From the NCBI GenBank assembly GCA_036443405.1, contig JAZFYD010000195.1, forward strand, positions 1-16,078: 16,078 bases of DNA. Reading direction: 5' to 3'. Below the pieces are notes generated by a model. The model was not told the DNA's origin. It did not search any database and saw only the letters and a list, made by a program, of their open reading frames with translations. The stretch comes from JAZFYD01 sp036443405. Its GTDB lineage: Bacteria; Planctomycetota; PLA2. Positions 5,837 to 13,303 of this stretch are shown piece by piece (position 1 is the stretch's first letter; every line of letters starts with the position of its first letter). The position numbers were made by a program, and so were the translations under genes.

Positions 5837-7156
5837 CTACTCGCCGAAAAACGTGCGGTGCAACGCGCGCACCGCCTTTTCCACCGCAGCTTCCTCCACC
5901 AGGAAGCTGATGTTGATCTTCGTTCCGCCGTGGGAGATCAACCGCACCGGCACGCGCGCCTTGCGCAGCGCGCCGAAGACCTCGGCCACCGCTCCGACAC
6001 TCTCGCGGACGCCGTCGCCGACCACGCACACCTGCGCGAGGTTTCGGTCCACTTTCACGTCGCTGAACGCGCCGAGCTCTTTCTCGACGGCCTTCAGATT
6101 GCGATCGCTGTCGACGGTGACGCTGACGGTCACCTCGCTCGTCGCGACGAGATCGACCGACAGCTCGTGGCGCGCGAACACCTCGAAGATCTTCGCCATG
6201 AAACCCGACTGCAGGAGCATGCGCGTCGACGCCACGGTGATCAGGATCGTGCCGCGCTTGGATGCGATGGACTTCACCGCTCGCCGGCTCGACGGTGTCT
6301 CGGCGAGAATCATCGTTCCCCGGCTCTTGGGTCTCGACGTGTTGCGCACCAACACGGGTATGCTGTTCTCCACCGCGGGCAGCATCGTCGCCGGATGGAT
6401 CACACGCGCGCCGTAATACGCCAACTCCGAAGCCTCCGCGATGGACAGCAACGGGATCGATCTGGCGTCCTTCACAACCCGCGGATCGGCGGTCATGACA
6501 CCGTCGACATCGGTCCAGATCTGGACCTCCTCGGCTCGCAGCGCGGCGCCGATCAGCGTGGCTGTGAAATCGCTCCCCGATCGACCGAGCGTCGTGACGT
6601 CGTTGTTCTTGTCCTTGCCGATGAACCCGGTCACGACGGGGATGCTGCCCTTTGTGCTGAGGTTCTTGCGCAAGGCGCCGAAACAACGCGTGTCCGGATG
6701 CGCCGCACCGAACCGCGAATCGGTGCGCAGTCCGGCAGCGGGCGCATCGACCGCGTGCGCCGCGACACCCGTGCACTCCAGATACGCCGCAACGCCGCGC
6801 GCCGAGATGCGCTCGCCGAACGACAACACGAGGTCCTGGGTTCGCGGCGTCAACTCCCGCACCAGCGTCAGGCCGCGCAAGATGTCGTCGAGTTCAGAGA
6901 ACAGTGCCGCCACGATGCCCGGATCGACACCGATCGCGGTGTAGAGGTCCCTGTGGCGCTTCTTGAGCGCGGCCAATCCGTATCGGCCCCGGGCGGCGCG
7001 CTTCGCGAGATCGAGCAGCGTGTCCGTGACGCCGGAATGCGCGGACACAACGACAACGACGTCGTGCTTCGCGGCCTGGCCACGCACGATGTCGCCGACC
7101 CGCTCGATATTCTCGGGGCTGCCGACCGATGTTCCGCCGAACTTGAGGATCCGCAT
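5837..7156 (-). CDS. lysC: Aspartokinase, monofunctional, LysC (AKIII) type
   Basis: 439 residues, the usual length of monofunctional aspartokinase III (about 450). It phosphorylates L-aspartate with ATP, the first step toward lysine, threonine, methionine and diaminopimelate. The catalytic domain begins with KFGGTSVGSPENI (residues 5-17) and contains SFGERISA, a GRSGSDFTATL segment and the nucleotide-binding TDVDGVMTADP. The C-terminal third is a pair of ACT domains. The segment MLLQSGFMAKIFEVF at about 313-327, followed by SVDLVATSEVTVSVTVD, is very close to the lysine-binding ACT of E. coli LysC, so lysine feedback inhibition is likely (inference). ATG 7156 is the only start before the KFGGTS strand. 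A TATAAT hexamer lies 13 nt upstream. The gene is divergent from the LeuA-like gene. Confidence 0.95.
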   Translation of the reverse strand: MRILKFGGTSVGSPENIERVGDIVRGQAAKHDVVVVVSAHSGVTDTLLDLAKRAARGRYGLAALKKRHRDLYTAIGVDPGIVAALFSELDDILRGLTLVRELTPRTQDLVLSFGERISARGVAAYLECTGVAAHAVDAPAAGLRTDSRFGAAHPDTRCFGALRKNLSTKGSIPVVTGFIGKDKNNDVTTLGRSGSDFTATLIGAALRAEEVQIWTDVDGVMTADPRVVKDARSIPLLSIAEASELAYYGARVIHPATMLPAVENSIPVLVRNTSRPKSRGTMILAETPSSRRAVKSIASKRGTILITVASTRMLLQSGFMAKIFEVFARHELSVDLVATSEVTVSVTVDSDRNLKAVEKELGAFSDVKVDRNLAQVCVVGDGVRESVGAVAEVFGALRKARVPVRLISHGGTKINISFLVEEAAVEKAVRALHRTFFGE

Positions 7157-7169
7157 GATCGAGCCCGGG

Positions 7170-7175
7170 ATTATA
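7170..7175 (-). promoter_or_regulatory. Putative -10 element (TATAAT) of aspartokinase
   Basis: A perfect TATAAT on the minus strand lies 13 nt before ATG 7156, implying a leader of about 7 nt and no room for a Shine-Dalgarno. No TTGACA-like -35 is seen at 16-18 nt spacing. It is the best consensus match among the near-start hexamers. Confidence 0.6.
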
Positions 7176-7235
7176 GGCGCTCGCCCCAGCGCGCAGAGAC
7201 CGGCGCCAGGCGGGGATTTCGCGCGTCAGCGTCTC

Positions 7236-7268
7236 GGTAATTCTGGGGCCGCGGTTATTCTGGCCGCG
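7236..7268 (+). repeat. Tandem near-repeat carrying two -10-like boxes
   Basis: GGTAATTCTGGGGCCGC (7236-7252) is followed directly by GGTTATTCTGGCCGCG (7253-7268). Each unit holds a TA-TTCT core. The second unit runs into the GTG start at 7268. The duplication may create two promoter registers or an operator in the divergent aspartokinase/LeuA-like control region. Confidence 0.45.
7256..7261 (+). promoter_or_regulatory. Putative -10 element (TATTCT) of the LeuA-like gene
   Basis: TATTCT ends 6 nt before GTG 7268. With standard geometry the transcript would start exactly at the G of the start codon, giving a leaderless mRNA. It lies inside the second unit of the tandem repeat. Confidence 0.4.
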
Positions 7269-8500
7269 TGGACCGCGACAGCCTCATCTACGACTGGAAC
7301 ACCGAGGGCCAAAACCCCAGCCAGCCGACCCGCAAGATCCAACTGAACGACGAGAGCCTGCGCGACGGGCTACAGTCGCCCTCGGCCAAGACGCCGACCA
7401 TCGACGAGATGATCGAGCACCTGCACAACTGTGCGGCCGTGAAGATCGACGCGCTGAACATCGGCCTGCCCGGCGCCGGCCCGGCGGTGGAGAGCCAAGT
7501 CGAGCGCCTGGCCCGCGAGATTCGCGACTCCAAGCTCGCTCTCTACCCGAACTGCGCCGCGCGCACGGTGCTGGCCGACATCGAACCGATCGCGCGGGTG
7601 GTGCAGAAGACCGGCGTCCCGATCGAGGCGGCAACGTTCATCGGCTCCAGCCAGATCCGCATGGAGGTCGAGGGCTGGGACCTCAAGTTCCTCCTCAAGT
7701 GCGTCACCGAGGCGATCACGTTCGTGAAAAAAGAGGGCCTCCCCTCCATGTTCGTGACCGAGGACACTGTCCGCGCCACACCCGAGATCATTCGCGCGCT
7801 CTACGGCACCGCGATCGACCTCGGCGCGGATCGCCTCGTCGTCTGCGACACCACCGGCCACATCACGCCGTGGGGCGTGAAGAACCTGCTCAGGCTGATC
7901 CGCGAGATCGTGGAGGAGAAGGGCGTGGCCGGCAAGGTCCAGATCGACTGGCACGGCCACCAGGATCGCGGGCTCGGCGTCATCAACAACATCGCCGCGA
8001 TCGAGGCCGGCGCGGACCGTCTGCACGGAACCGCGATGGGCATCGGCGAGCGCTGCGGCAACGCGCCGCTCGACCTCACGATGGTGAACCTGAAGCTCAT
8101 GGGTTGGATCGAACAGGATCTGACCGGGCTCGCGCGTTACGTCGAGCACGTCGCGCGCATCGAGGGCTTCGAGATCCCGCAGGGGTACCCGGTGTTCGGC
8201 AAGGACGCGTTCGAAACGGGCACCGGTGTGCACGCCGCGGCCGTCATCAAGGCGCTCCGCCGCGACGACACCTGGCTCGCCAACCGTGTCTATTCCGGTG
8301 TGCCCGCCGACGAGTTCGGCCGCCATCAGAAGATCGGCGTGGGGCCGATGTCGGGCAAGAGCAACGTGATCTTCTGGCTCGAAGCCCACGGTTACGACGT
8401 GCTCGACTCCGTCGTCGACGAGATCTTCCAGGCCGCGAAGAACTCGCGCCGCATGCTCACGGACGAGGACATGGAAACCATCGTCCTGTCCCACACATAG
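7268..8500 (+). CDS. 2-isopropylmalate synthase-like DRE-TIM acyltransferase/lyase
   Basis: 410 residues forming a HMGL/LeuA-type TIM barrel. Metal-site signatures are NDESLRDG (Asp28, Arg32 and Asp33 in the DRE-TIM position), and DWHGHQDRGLGV with His229 and His231, followed by AAIEAGADRLHGTAMGIGERCGNAPLD. That last stretch closely parallels the LeuA HxH...GIGERxGN region. A GVHAAAVIKAL segment and GVGPMSGKSNV follow, as in LeuA subdomain I. The protein ends there, without the C-terminal allosteric LeuA dimer domain, so leucine feedback is not expected. The substrate could be 2-oxoisovalerate, pyruvate, 2-oxoglutarate or an unrelated acyl-CoA/keto acid pair; the sequence does not decide this. 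GTG 7268 is taken because the tail before NDESLRDG is short and the TATTCT box is adjacent. The GNAT gene follows after 30 nt. Confidence 0.88.
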   Translation: MDRDSLIYDWNTEGQNPSQPTRKIQLNDESLRDGLQSPSAKTPTIDEMIEHLHNCAAVKIDALNIGLPGAGPAVESQVERLAREIRDSKLALYPNCAARTVLADIEPIARVVQKTGVPIEAATFIGSSQIRMEVEGWDLKFLLKCVTEAITFVKKEGLPSMFVTEDTVRATPEIIRALYGTAIDLGADRLVVCDTTGHITPWGVKNLLRLIREIVEEKGVAGKVQIDWHGHQDRGLGVINNIAAIEAGADRLHGTAMGIGERCGNAPLDLTMVNLKLMGWIEQDLTGLARYVEHVARIEGFEIPQGYPVFGKDAFETGTGVHAAAVIKALRRDDTWLANRVYSGVPADEFGRHQKIGVGPMSGKSNVIFWLEAHGYDVLDSVVDEIFQAAKNSRRMLTDEDMETIVLSHT

Positions 8501-8518
8501 CGGCTTCCCGGCAGGCGC

Positions 8519-8524
8519 TACCAT
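8519..8524 (+). promoter_or_regulatory. Putative -10 element (TACCAT) of the GNAT gene
   Basis: TACCAT ends 6 nt before ATG 8531, the spacing of a leaderless transcript. The hexamer overlaps an out-of-frame ATG at 8523. The gene could also be read through from the upstream LeuA-like gene, so this promoter may be internal to an operon. Confidence 0.3.
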
Positions 8525-8530
8525 GGCGCC

Positions 8531-9076
8531 ATGGCGACGCTGGTGCGGCTTGCGTGCGACACGGATCTCGACACGATCGTCGCCATCAGCAACCGCGCGG
8601 CGGCGGAGACGGCCGCGAACTTCGCGATCGAACCCGAACCCTTGGATGAGTGGCGCGCCGCGTTCGAACAAACCCGCGAGCGCATGCCGTGGTTCGTCGC
8701 GGAAATCGACGGCGGCGTGGTGGCCTTCTGCCGCGCGACACCATGGAAAGGCCGCTGCGCGTATGCGCACTCGGTGGAAACAACCGTGTACGTTGCGCCG
8801 GAGCATCACGGCCAAGGCGTCGGCCGCGCGCTGTATGAGCGCTTGATCGAGACGCTGCGCGCGCAGGGTTATCGCAGCGCGATCGGAGGGATCACCCAGC
8901 CCAACCCGGCGTCGGTGCGGCTGCATGAGTCCTTCGGGTTCGCACGGGTCGCGCTCTTTCCGCGGATCGGATGGAAATTCGGCGCCTGGCACGACGTGGG
9001 GTACTGGCAACTCGACCTCGCGCCTGAAGCGGGTGAACCGGTTTCGATCCGTTTGGTCCGTGACGTCGTTCAGTGA
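8531..9076 (+). CDS. GNAT N-acetyltransferase, phosphinothricin/methionine-sulfoximine acetyltransferase-like
   Basis: 181 residues with the whole GNAT fold. Motif A is TTVYVAPEHHGQGVGRALYERLI, with the acetyl-CoA pyrophosphate loop HGQGVG at residues 93-98. It is followed by GITQPNPASVRLHESFGFARV and then a WHDVGYWQLDL segment. The NPASVRLHESFGF and DVGYWQ pieces are typical of the PAT/MnaT subgroup that acetylates phosphinothricin or methionine sulfoximine and sulfone. Real substrates of many chromosomal members are unknown, so I name the subgroup only. ATG 8531 is preferred over ATG 8523, which is out of frame. The stop overlaps the ATG of the next gene by one base (TGATG), so translation is probably coupled to the anchored protein at 9076 despite no obvious functional link. 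Confidence 0.88.
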   Translation: MATLVRLACDTDLDTIVAISNRAAAETAANFAIEPEPLDEWRAAFEQTRERMPWFVAEIDGGVVAFCRATPWKGRCAYAHSVETTVYVAPEHHGQGVGRALYERLIETLRAQGYRSAIGGITQPNPASVRLHESFGFARVALFPRIGWKFGAWHDVGYWQLDLAPEAGEPVSIRLVRDVVQ

Positions 9077-10482
9077 TGGTGGTGGTCAAGTGGAGGCTTG
9101 CTCTCGCTGTCGCCGCGCTGCTACTGGCGGGTGCGTCGATCTACCTGATGGCGGTTGAGGCCGCGGCGCAGCGGCGCGATGCGCGCCAGGATCCGCTGGA
9201 GGCGGCGAATGTCGCCGGAATCGGTGCGAAGGCCGGCGGGGCCGAAGAAACCGCAATCGGAGGCGGGCTCGACGGGGAGGCGACCGGTTCGACGTCGGAC
9301 GAGGCCGCGGCCAGCAACACCGGAGCGGTTCGCGTGCGGGGCGTGCTGGCTTATCCCGACGGCTCCCCGGCGGGCGGTGTGTTCTTGCAAGTCGCCGTGG
9401 CGCGACCGATCAAGACGAAGAAGTTCTGGAACCGCGACTACCCGGACATCACCGTTTGGATGTCGATCGTCCACCGCACGTTCGTCACCGATCCTCACGG
9501 TCGCTTTCAGTTTGGAGAACTCATTACCCCGGAGGGCTATCGCACGTTTCTCTTTTCCGAGACTGACACCAAGGCGCACGTGCTCGCCGAGTTTCGATCG
9601 GACCAGAACAAGTACGAGGCGTCTCCGAAGTGCCTCGTGACTGGCCGGCTCCTGAGTCCGGACGGCAAACCGATGCCGGGCACGCTCGTCACCGGCCAAC
9701 TCGGCCGGCCGGAGGAATGGAACACCCGGGTTCAGCGACTCGCCGACATTTGGGTGGACGTTCGGGGCGAACTCGACGTCGATCAATCCGCGCTCGTGGA
9801 GGACACGAGCAGCCGCGACGGCAACTTCTCCCTCTCCCTCGTTGCGGGCCGCAACTCGATGAGTTTCGGCTTCGGTCGCGAGGGCGGCACGATGGAGATC
9901 CAGGTCCCGGCCGGGAAGCTCAAACACGACCTCGGCGATATCAAGCCATCGGGAAACGCGGCGAAGTCCCGAACGAACCACACACTTCGAGGCATCGTTC
10001 GGGACGCGTCCGGGCGCCCGTTCAAGAACGCGCAGGTTCTGATCTGGGCCGGCTCGGTCGGCGACCCGACGGACGAGGCGCGCACGGATGAAAACGGGCG
10101 CTTTGAATTCGACGAGTTGAAGAGCACGCAGGCCATCGTCTGGGCGGTGTCGACGCATCGCCCCTACGTCGTCTCGCCGGATCAGAGTTCCGGCACCGTC
10201 GACCTGCCATGCAATTCGTTGGTCAGCCTGAGCGTCGCGCGTTCGTCCGAATACCACTGGCTGCAACCGCGAGGCGTGACCGGCTTTTGGATGTTCTTTC
10301 GGGACGGCATCCTGATGGGCGGCGCGAGCCTGGACGGGACCAAGCGGGTCGGCGTGCCGTGGGGCGATTGGCGCATTCTCGTGGTGCAGCTTGGGAAGAT
10401 CCTCGAGCGAAGGATCTCCATCCGCGAAGGCGGCGAAAGCTCCTTGTCCCGCAAGGACTTCTCTGACGTTACGGGGCAATAG
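9076..10482 (+). CDS. Membrane-anchored protein with three carboxypeptidase-regulatory-like (CarboxypepD_reg) units
   Basis: 468 residues. A single hydrophobic helix at about 5-27 (LALAVAALLLAGASIYLMAV) forms a signal anchor or uncleaved signal, followed by a low-complexity Gly/Ala/Glu linker to about residue 80. Three beta-sandwich-like units follow, each opening with a turn of the type G-x-L/V-x-x-x-D/S-G-x-P: near 85 (RGVLAYPDGSPAGGV), near 186 (TGRLLSPDGKPMPGT) and near 303 (RGIVRDASGRPFKNA). Units 1 and 3 contain a T-D-x-x-G-x-F-x-F-x-E/D-L segment (DPHGRFQFGEL, DENGRFEFDEL), the hallmark of carboxypeptidase-regulatory-like/transthyretin-like folds. These serve as extracytoplasmic adhesion or stalk modules; no catalytic domain is seen. 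GTG 9073 immediately precedes ATG 9076; ATG is preferred, giving a 1-nt overlap with the GNAT stop. Confidence 0.78.
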   Translation: MVVVKWRLALAVAALLLAGASIYLMAVEAAAQRRDARQDPLEAANVAGIGAKAGGAEETAIGGGLDGEATGSTSDEAAASNTGAVRVRGVLAYPDGSPAGGVFLQVAVARPIKTKKFWNRDYPDITVWMSIVHRTFVTDPHGRFQFGELITPEGYRTFLFSETDTKAHVLAEFRSDQNKYEASPKCLVTGRLLSPDGKPMPGTLVTGQLGRPEEWNTRVQRLADIWVDVRGELDVDQSALVEDTSSRDGNFSLSLVAGRNSMSFGFGREGGTMEIQVPAGKLKHDLGDIKPSGNAAKSRTNHTLRGIVRDASGRPFKNAQVLIWAGSVGDPTDEARTDENGRFEFDELKSTQAIVWAVSTHRPYVVSPDQSSGTVDLPCNSLVSLSVARSSEYHWLQPRGVTGFWMFFRDGILMGGASLDGTKRVGVPWGDWRILVVQLGKILERRISIREGGESSLSRKDFSDVTGQ

Positions 10483-10597
10483 ACAACACCGAGCTCGCTC
10501 TTTGCTGCGCTGCGTTCACGAGTGCGCAATTCCCGCACGCCCCGAAAAGGCCAAAACGCCCAAAACGAGCGATGTTTCGAGCGGCACGCGTTTTTCT

Positions 10598-10602
10598 AAG
10601 GG
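10598..10602 (+). promoter_or_regulatory. Ribosome binding site (AAGGG)
   Basis: AAGGG lies 7 nt before ATG 10610. It is the only clear Shine-Dalgarno at a first gene in this window, and it supports ATG 10610 over the longer open frame upstream. Confidence 0.55.
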
Positions 10603-10609
10603 CGTGTCC

Positions 10610-11644
10610 ATGAAAGCAGCAGCAGCCATCCTCCTCCTGGCCGTCGGTCTCGGCGCCGGCTGGTTCCTACGCGATGCGACCGTCGAGGAGCACGACCCCG
10701 CGCGGGTTGAGCGCTCCGACACCCAAGTCGCGAAACTCCAAACGCCCGAAACCGACGGCGCGCCCGCGATCAGCGGCGGCAAGGACGTCGGAGCCGAAGA
10801 ACCGCGCTCCGATCTAGTCGGCGGCGGCGAGAGCACCGACGAGCACGCAGCGCCGGCAGCGGAAGCCGAAGAAACCGAGGAAGAAGAGAACCCCCTCGCG
10901 CAATTGATGAAGGGGATGCTCGGCAACAAGGGTTTCATCAAGGACATCATGACGATGGAGTCGAAGCAACGCGCCGCGCACATCGCGCTCGCGCTGGACC
11001 TCGACCCCGAGCGCACGAAGCTCTTGGAGGAAGCGTTCGCCAAGGATGCGGAACGCGGCCTCGAGGGATTCGCCGGCCTCTTCGAGAAGGGCGAGATCGA
11101 CCTTTCCAAGCTCAAGGACATGAAGCCCGAGGAGGGCGCGGTGTCCGAGGCGCTCGAGCAGGACCTCGCGGGTTTCCTGAATGGCCACGAGATCGACACG
11201 GTCAAGAAGGAGGTCAAGAAGGAGAAAGAGCGCAAGCAGACGCAGCAGATCGAGATGCAGATCGCCAACATCGGCGTCTCGGATCTGAGCGACGATCAGC
11301 GCACCCAACTTCGTGACTACTACAAGAACAAGAACTCGAACCGCAAGTCCTCGAGCGACCCGGAAGAAAACGCGTTCGCGGAAATGATCGCCGGCAAGGG
11401 CGAGATGGACACGGACGACATGATGAAGGCGATCGAAAAGAACAACGCCAAGGAGCGCGAGCACATGGCGCGCATCCTCAACCCGAAACAGCTGCAACGC
11501 TACGACATCAAGCAGCGCCAGCAACTCGAACAGCAGAAGATGGGCATGAAGATGTTCGGCACCATGTTCAAGGCCGGCAAGGGCGACGCCAAGGGCGGGT
11601 TCAAGATCAAGTTCGGCGCGAGCGGGAGCTCCGAAGAGAAATAG
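10610..11644 (+). CDS. Membrane-anchored charged helical protein of unknown function
   Basis: 344 residues, not assigned to a family. The N-terminus MKAAAAILLLAVGLGAGWFLRD is one hydrophobic helix that anchors or exports the protein. A disordered acidic linker ends in a run of Glu near residues 86-95 (EAEETEEEENP). The rest is predicted from composition to be almost wholly alpha-helical and highly charged, with a KKEVKKEKERKQTQQ coiled-coil-like centre. The segments ALALDLDPERTKLLEEAF, VSDLSDDQRTQLRDYY and ILNPKQLQRYDIKQRQQ resemble the helical-hairpin pattern of Spy/CpxP-like or LTxxQ periplasmic proteins; this is a resemblance, not a hit. The tail is Gly/Lys/Ser-rich. The start is fixed by AAGGG at 10598 and the signal helix. 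The 127 bp before it show no clear promoter. The gene ends in a strong terminator. Confidence 0.75.
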   Translation: MKAAAAILLLAVGLGAGWFLRDATVEEHDPARVERSDTQVAKLQTPETDGAPAISGGKDVGAEEPRSDLVGGGESTDEHAAPAAEAEETEEEENPLAQLMKGMLGNKGFIKDIMTMESKQRAAHIALALDLDPERTKLLEEAFAKDAERGLEGFAGLFEKGEIDLSKLKDMKPEEGAVSEALEQDLAGFLNGHEIDTVKKEVKKEKERKQTQQIEMQIANIGVSDLSDDQRTQLRDYYKNKNSNRKSSSDPEENAFAEMIAGKGEMDTDDMMKAIEKNNAKEREHMARILNPKQLQRYDIKQRQQLEQQKMGMKMFGTMFKAGKGDAKGGFKIKFGASGSSEEK

Positions 11645-11673
11645 ACCGGAACGAGACCCTACCAACCCAACAG

Positions 11674-11704
11674 ACGTCCGCGGTTTGCGCCGCGGGCGTT
11701 TTTT
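11674..11704 (+). terminator. Rho-independent terminator after the 10610 gene
   Basis: A CCGCGG/CCGCGG self-complementary stem (11678-11683 with 11690-11695) is extended by ACG/CGT outside a T-G mismatch, with a TTTGCG loop, and is followed by six T residues (11699-11704). It lies 30 nt after the stop codon, in the gap between convergent genes. Confidence 0.88.
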
Positions 11705-11720
11705 CGTGCGCGGAGAGGCT

Positions 11721-12530
11721 TCAGCGCGCGGCGAACAGGAACGCCGCGGACTTGCGGCAGGCGTTCACCGCGTCATGGCTGTGGCGGCTCAACTCGACGG
11801 TCGCCGGGAGGTCGCGATCAGCCGCGATCTCCTCGAGCGCCTTCAGAATCGGTGTGAAGTCCATCTCGCCCGCGCCAAACATCCGGTGATCGTGCGTGCC
11901 GCGAACGTGGTCGTCGAGGTGGACGTTGGCCAGAAGGTCGGCGTGCGCGCGAAGGATGTCCGCGGGCTTGCCTTCGTCGAGGCAGTGCACGTGGCCGACG
12001 TCGATTGTCAGCCTAAGGCGCGGGTGCGGGAGCCGCCGGCGCAGCTCGAGAAAGTGCTCCGTCGTTTCGATGAACATCCCGGGCTCGGGTTCGAACGCCA
12101 GGTCTATGGCGCAGCGGTCGGCATGTGCGAGCACCGGATTCAGGCCGTCGAGCAAGCGCTTCCACGGATCGCCACTCTCGGGCGCGCCGGACCAGAGCGA
12201 GATGCACGGTGCACCGAGCGCAGCAGCCGCATCGACGCACGCCACGAGGAACTCGACGCGCCGCTCGCGGCCTTCGTCGCTCAGAAGCGTCGGCCAATGC
12301 TTCTTGTCCGCATCGAGCAGGAATCGCGCGCCGGTTTCGACGACCGGCACGAGCCCGAGCTCACGGATGCGTTGACCCAGCGCCGCGTAGTCGGTCGCGC
12401 CGGGCGGGGCGTGATGTACGTCGAGCGTGAGGCCGACCGAACGGAACCCGGCGCCCGCGATGCCGACGAGGGCGTCGTCCAAGCCGTGGTGGGCGAAGCC
12501 GTTGGTGTTGTATCCGTAGAGGAGACTCAA
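11721..12530 (-). CDS. Sugar phosphate isomerase/epimerase-like TIM-barrel protein (AP endonuclease 2 superfamily)
   Basis: 269 residues, the usual size of xylose-isomerase-like TIM barrels. The first strand is SLLYGYNTNGFAHHGLDDAL. Likely divalent-metal ligands, in order, are Glu in DLAFEPEPGMF, Asp and His in LTIDVGHVHCLDEG, His and Asp in ANVHLDDHVRGTHDH, and Glu in ATVELSRHSHD. This set matches the metal site of sugar phosphate isomerases/epimerases and endonuclease IV. The DVGH...VHLDDHxxGxHDHxxxGxGxxDF pattern is typical of the isomerase side. The substrate is unknown. The start is a TTG at 12530-12528 whose last bases overlap the TGA of the upstream membrane-protein gene (TTGA, 4 nt), pointing to translational coupling. 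No ATG or GTG lies close to the first strand. The frame is open further upstream, but only as a shadow of the neighbour. Confidence 0.82.
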   Translation of the reverse strand: MSLLYGYNTNGFAHHGLDDALVGIAGAGFRSVGLTLDVHHAPPGATDYAALGQRIRELGLVPVVETGARFLLDADKKHWPTLLSDEGRERRVEFLVACVDAAAALGAPCISLWSGAPESGDPWKRLLDGLNPVLAHADRCAIDLAFEPEPGMFIETTEHFLELRRRLPHPRLRLTIDVGHVHCLDEGKPADILRAHADLLANVHLDDHVRGTHDHRMFGAGEMDFTPILKALEEIAADRDLPATVELSRHSHDAVNACRKSAAFLFAAR

Positions 12531-13075
12531 TCGACGGTCGAGAGTTCCTTGAGCGGCTTGGCGTATTTCGTCCAGCGCTCGAGCTTCTTCTCGTATTTCG
12601 CGGTGTACCGGCTGAACGACTTCTGCACCGCCTCGGTCATGTCCTCGGCCGCGTAGACGACGACCGCCCACTGTTCCAGGAAGTCGTTGTAGATATCGCG
12701 CGCCTTTTTGATCTCGGCCTGGAGCTGCGCACGGTTGCCCGCATTCTGAGCCTTCCGCGCCGCCTTGAAGTGCGTCACGAACTCGTCGCCCTTCTTCTCG
12801 ATGTCGGGCCACGCGGCCTCGACCTTGTCGATCAGCGACTGCGGCACGTTGGCCGGCGCCGCGGCTTTTTTCGGCTCAGCCTTCTTGGTCGCGGCGGCAA
12901 CCGGCTTCTTGGCGGGCTCCTGGTTAGGCTCGGCTTTCTTGCCGCCGGACAGCGCCATGACGGCCACTAGCACTAAGAGGCCAACGAGTCCGAAGACCAT
13001 GACGTACTGCTGCGTGTTGGAGTTCTTAGGGGGAGGCGGCGCCTGGCGCCGGCCACGGTTGCTTCGCTGTGCCAT
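12527..13075 (-). CDS. Single-pass membrane protein with Lys/Pro/Ala linker and helical C-terminal domain
   Basis: 182 residues, unrecognised. A basic, proline-rich cytoplasmic N-terminus (MAQRSNRGRRQAPPPPKN) precedes one membrane helix at about 24-43 (YVMVFGLVGLLVLVAVMALS). A 40-residue linker of Lys, Pro, Ala and Glu follows (EPAKKPVAAATKKAEPKKAAAP), as in proteins that span periplasm or cell wall. The last 100 residues are helical and charged, with regularly spaced aromatic residues (ARDIYNDFLEQW, YTAKYEKKLERWTKY). ATG 13075 is chosen because the positive-inside N-terminus starts there and TATCAT sits 10 nt upstream. Upstream codons of the same frame read through GC-rich spacer. It is translationally coupled to the TIM-barrel gene downstream, so the two may act together. 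Confidence 0.75.
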   Translation of the reverse strand: MAQRSNRGRRQAPPPPKNSNTQQYVMVFGLVGLLVLVAVMALSGGKKAEPNQEPAKKPVAAATKKAEPKKAAAPANVPQSLIDKVEAAWPDIEKKGDEFVTHFKAARKAQNAGNRAQLQAEIKKARDIYNDFLEQWAVVVYAAEDMTEAVQKSFSRYTAKYEKKLERWTKYAKPLKELSTVD

Positions 13076-13085
13076 GAGCCGGGAA

Positions 13086-13091
13086 ATGATA
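13086..13091 (-). promoter_or_regulatory. Putative -10 element (TATCAT)
   Basis: On the minus strand TATCAT lies 10 nt before ATG 13075. There is no Shine-Dalgarno between. It would drive the two-gene unit 13075 to 11721. Confidence 0.4.
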
Positions 13092-13219
13092 CCGCCTGAC
13101 GCAACCGGACCGGCCAACCGTCGCCCCGCCCGCCCCCACCGCCCGCCATACGGTGCCAGGTAACTTTTTCTCAAATATTCCGCGACCGTAACTGCTGGCG
13201 CGGCAGGTGTTTACGGCTT

Positions 13220-13241
13220 CGCGCCGCTGGGGGTTGGCGCG
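13220..13241. repeat. Small inverted repeat in the rsmB/membrane-protein gap
   Basis: CGCGCC (13220-13225) and GGCGCG (13236-13241) can pair around a 10-nt loop, 62 bp downstream of the rsmB stop on the minus strand. No T-tract follows it, so terminator function is doubtful. I see nothing else clear in the 228-bp spacer 13076-13303. Confidence 0.3.
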
Positions 13242-13303
13242 TGTTCGCGTGCCGTTGGCGGTCGGAATCGGGCGAATCGCCGTTCAGACAGCGGGCGGCT
13301 TGG

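Noticed and set aside
5232..6776. 514-codon minus-strand open frame crossing the terminator region
   Set aside because: It runs through the inverted repeat and overlaps both the Cys-rich protein and aspartokinase in wrong frames.
5576..7240. 554-codon plus-strand open frame opposite aspartokinase
   Set aside because: It covers the terminator, the inverted repeat and the antisense of the aspartokinase gene. The translation is low-complexity and Arg/His/Asp-rich, with no plausible start signal.
7370..9010. 546-codon minus-strand open frame opposite the LeuA-like and GNAT genes
   Set aside because: It spans two well-supported genes on the other strand and has shadow-frame composition.
9121..10479. 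452-codon minus-strand open frame opposite the CarboxypepD_reg protein
   Set aside because: The plus-strand protein has a signal anchor and three recognisable repeated units; the antisense has none.
11685..12656. 323-codon plus-strand open frame opposite the TIM-barrel gene
   Set aside because: The minus strand encodes a full metal-binding TIM barrel. The plus frame starts in the terminator and shows no domain pattern.
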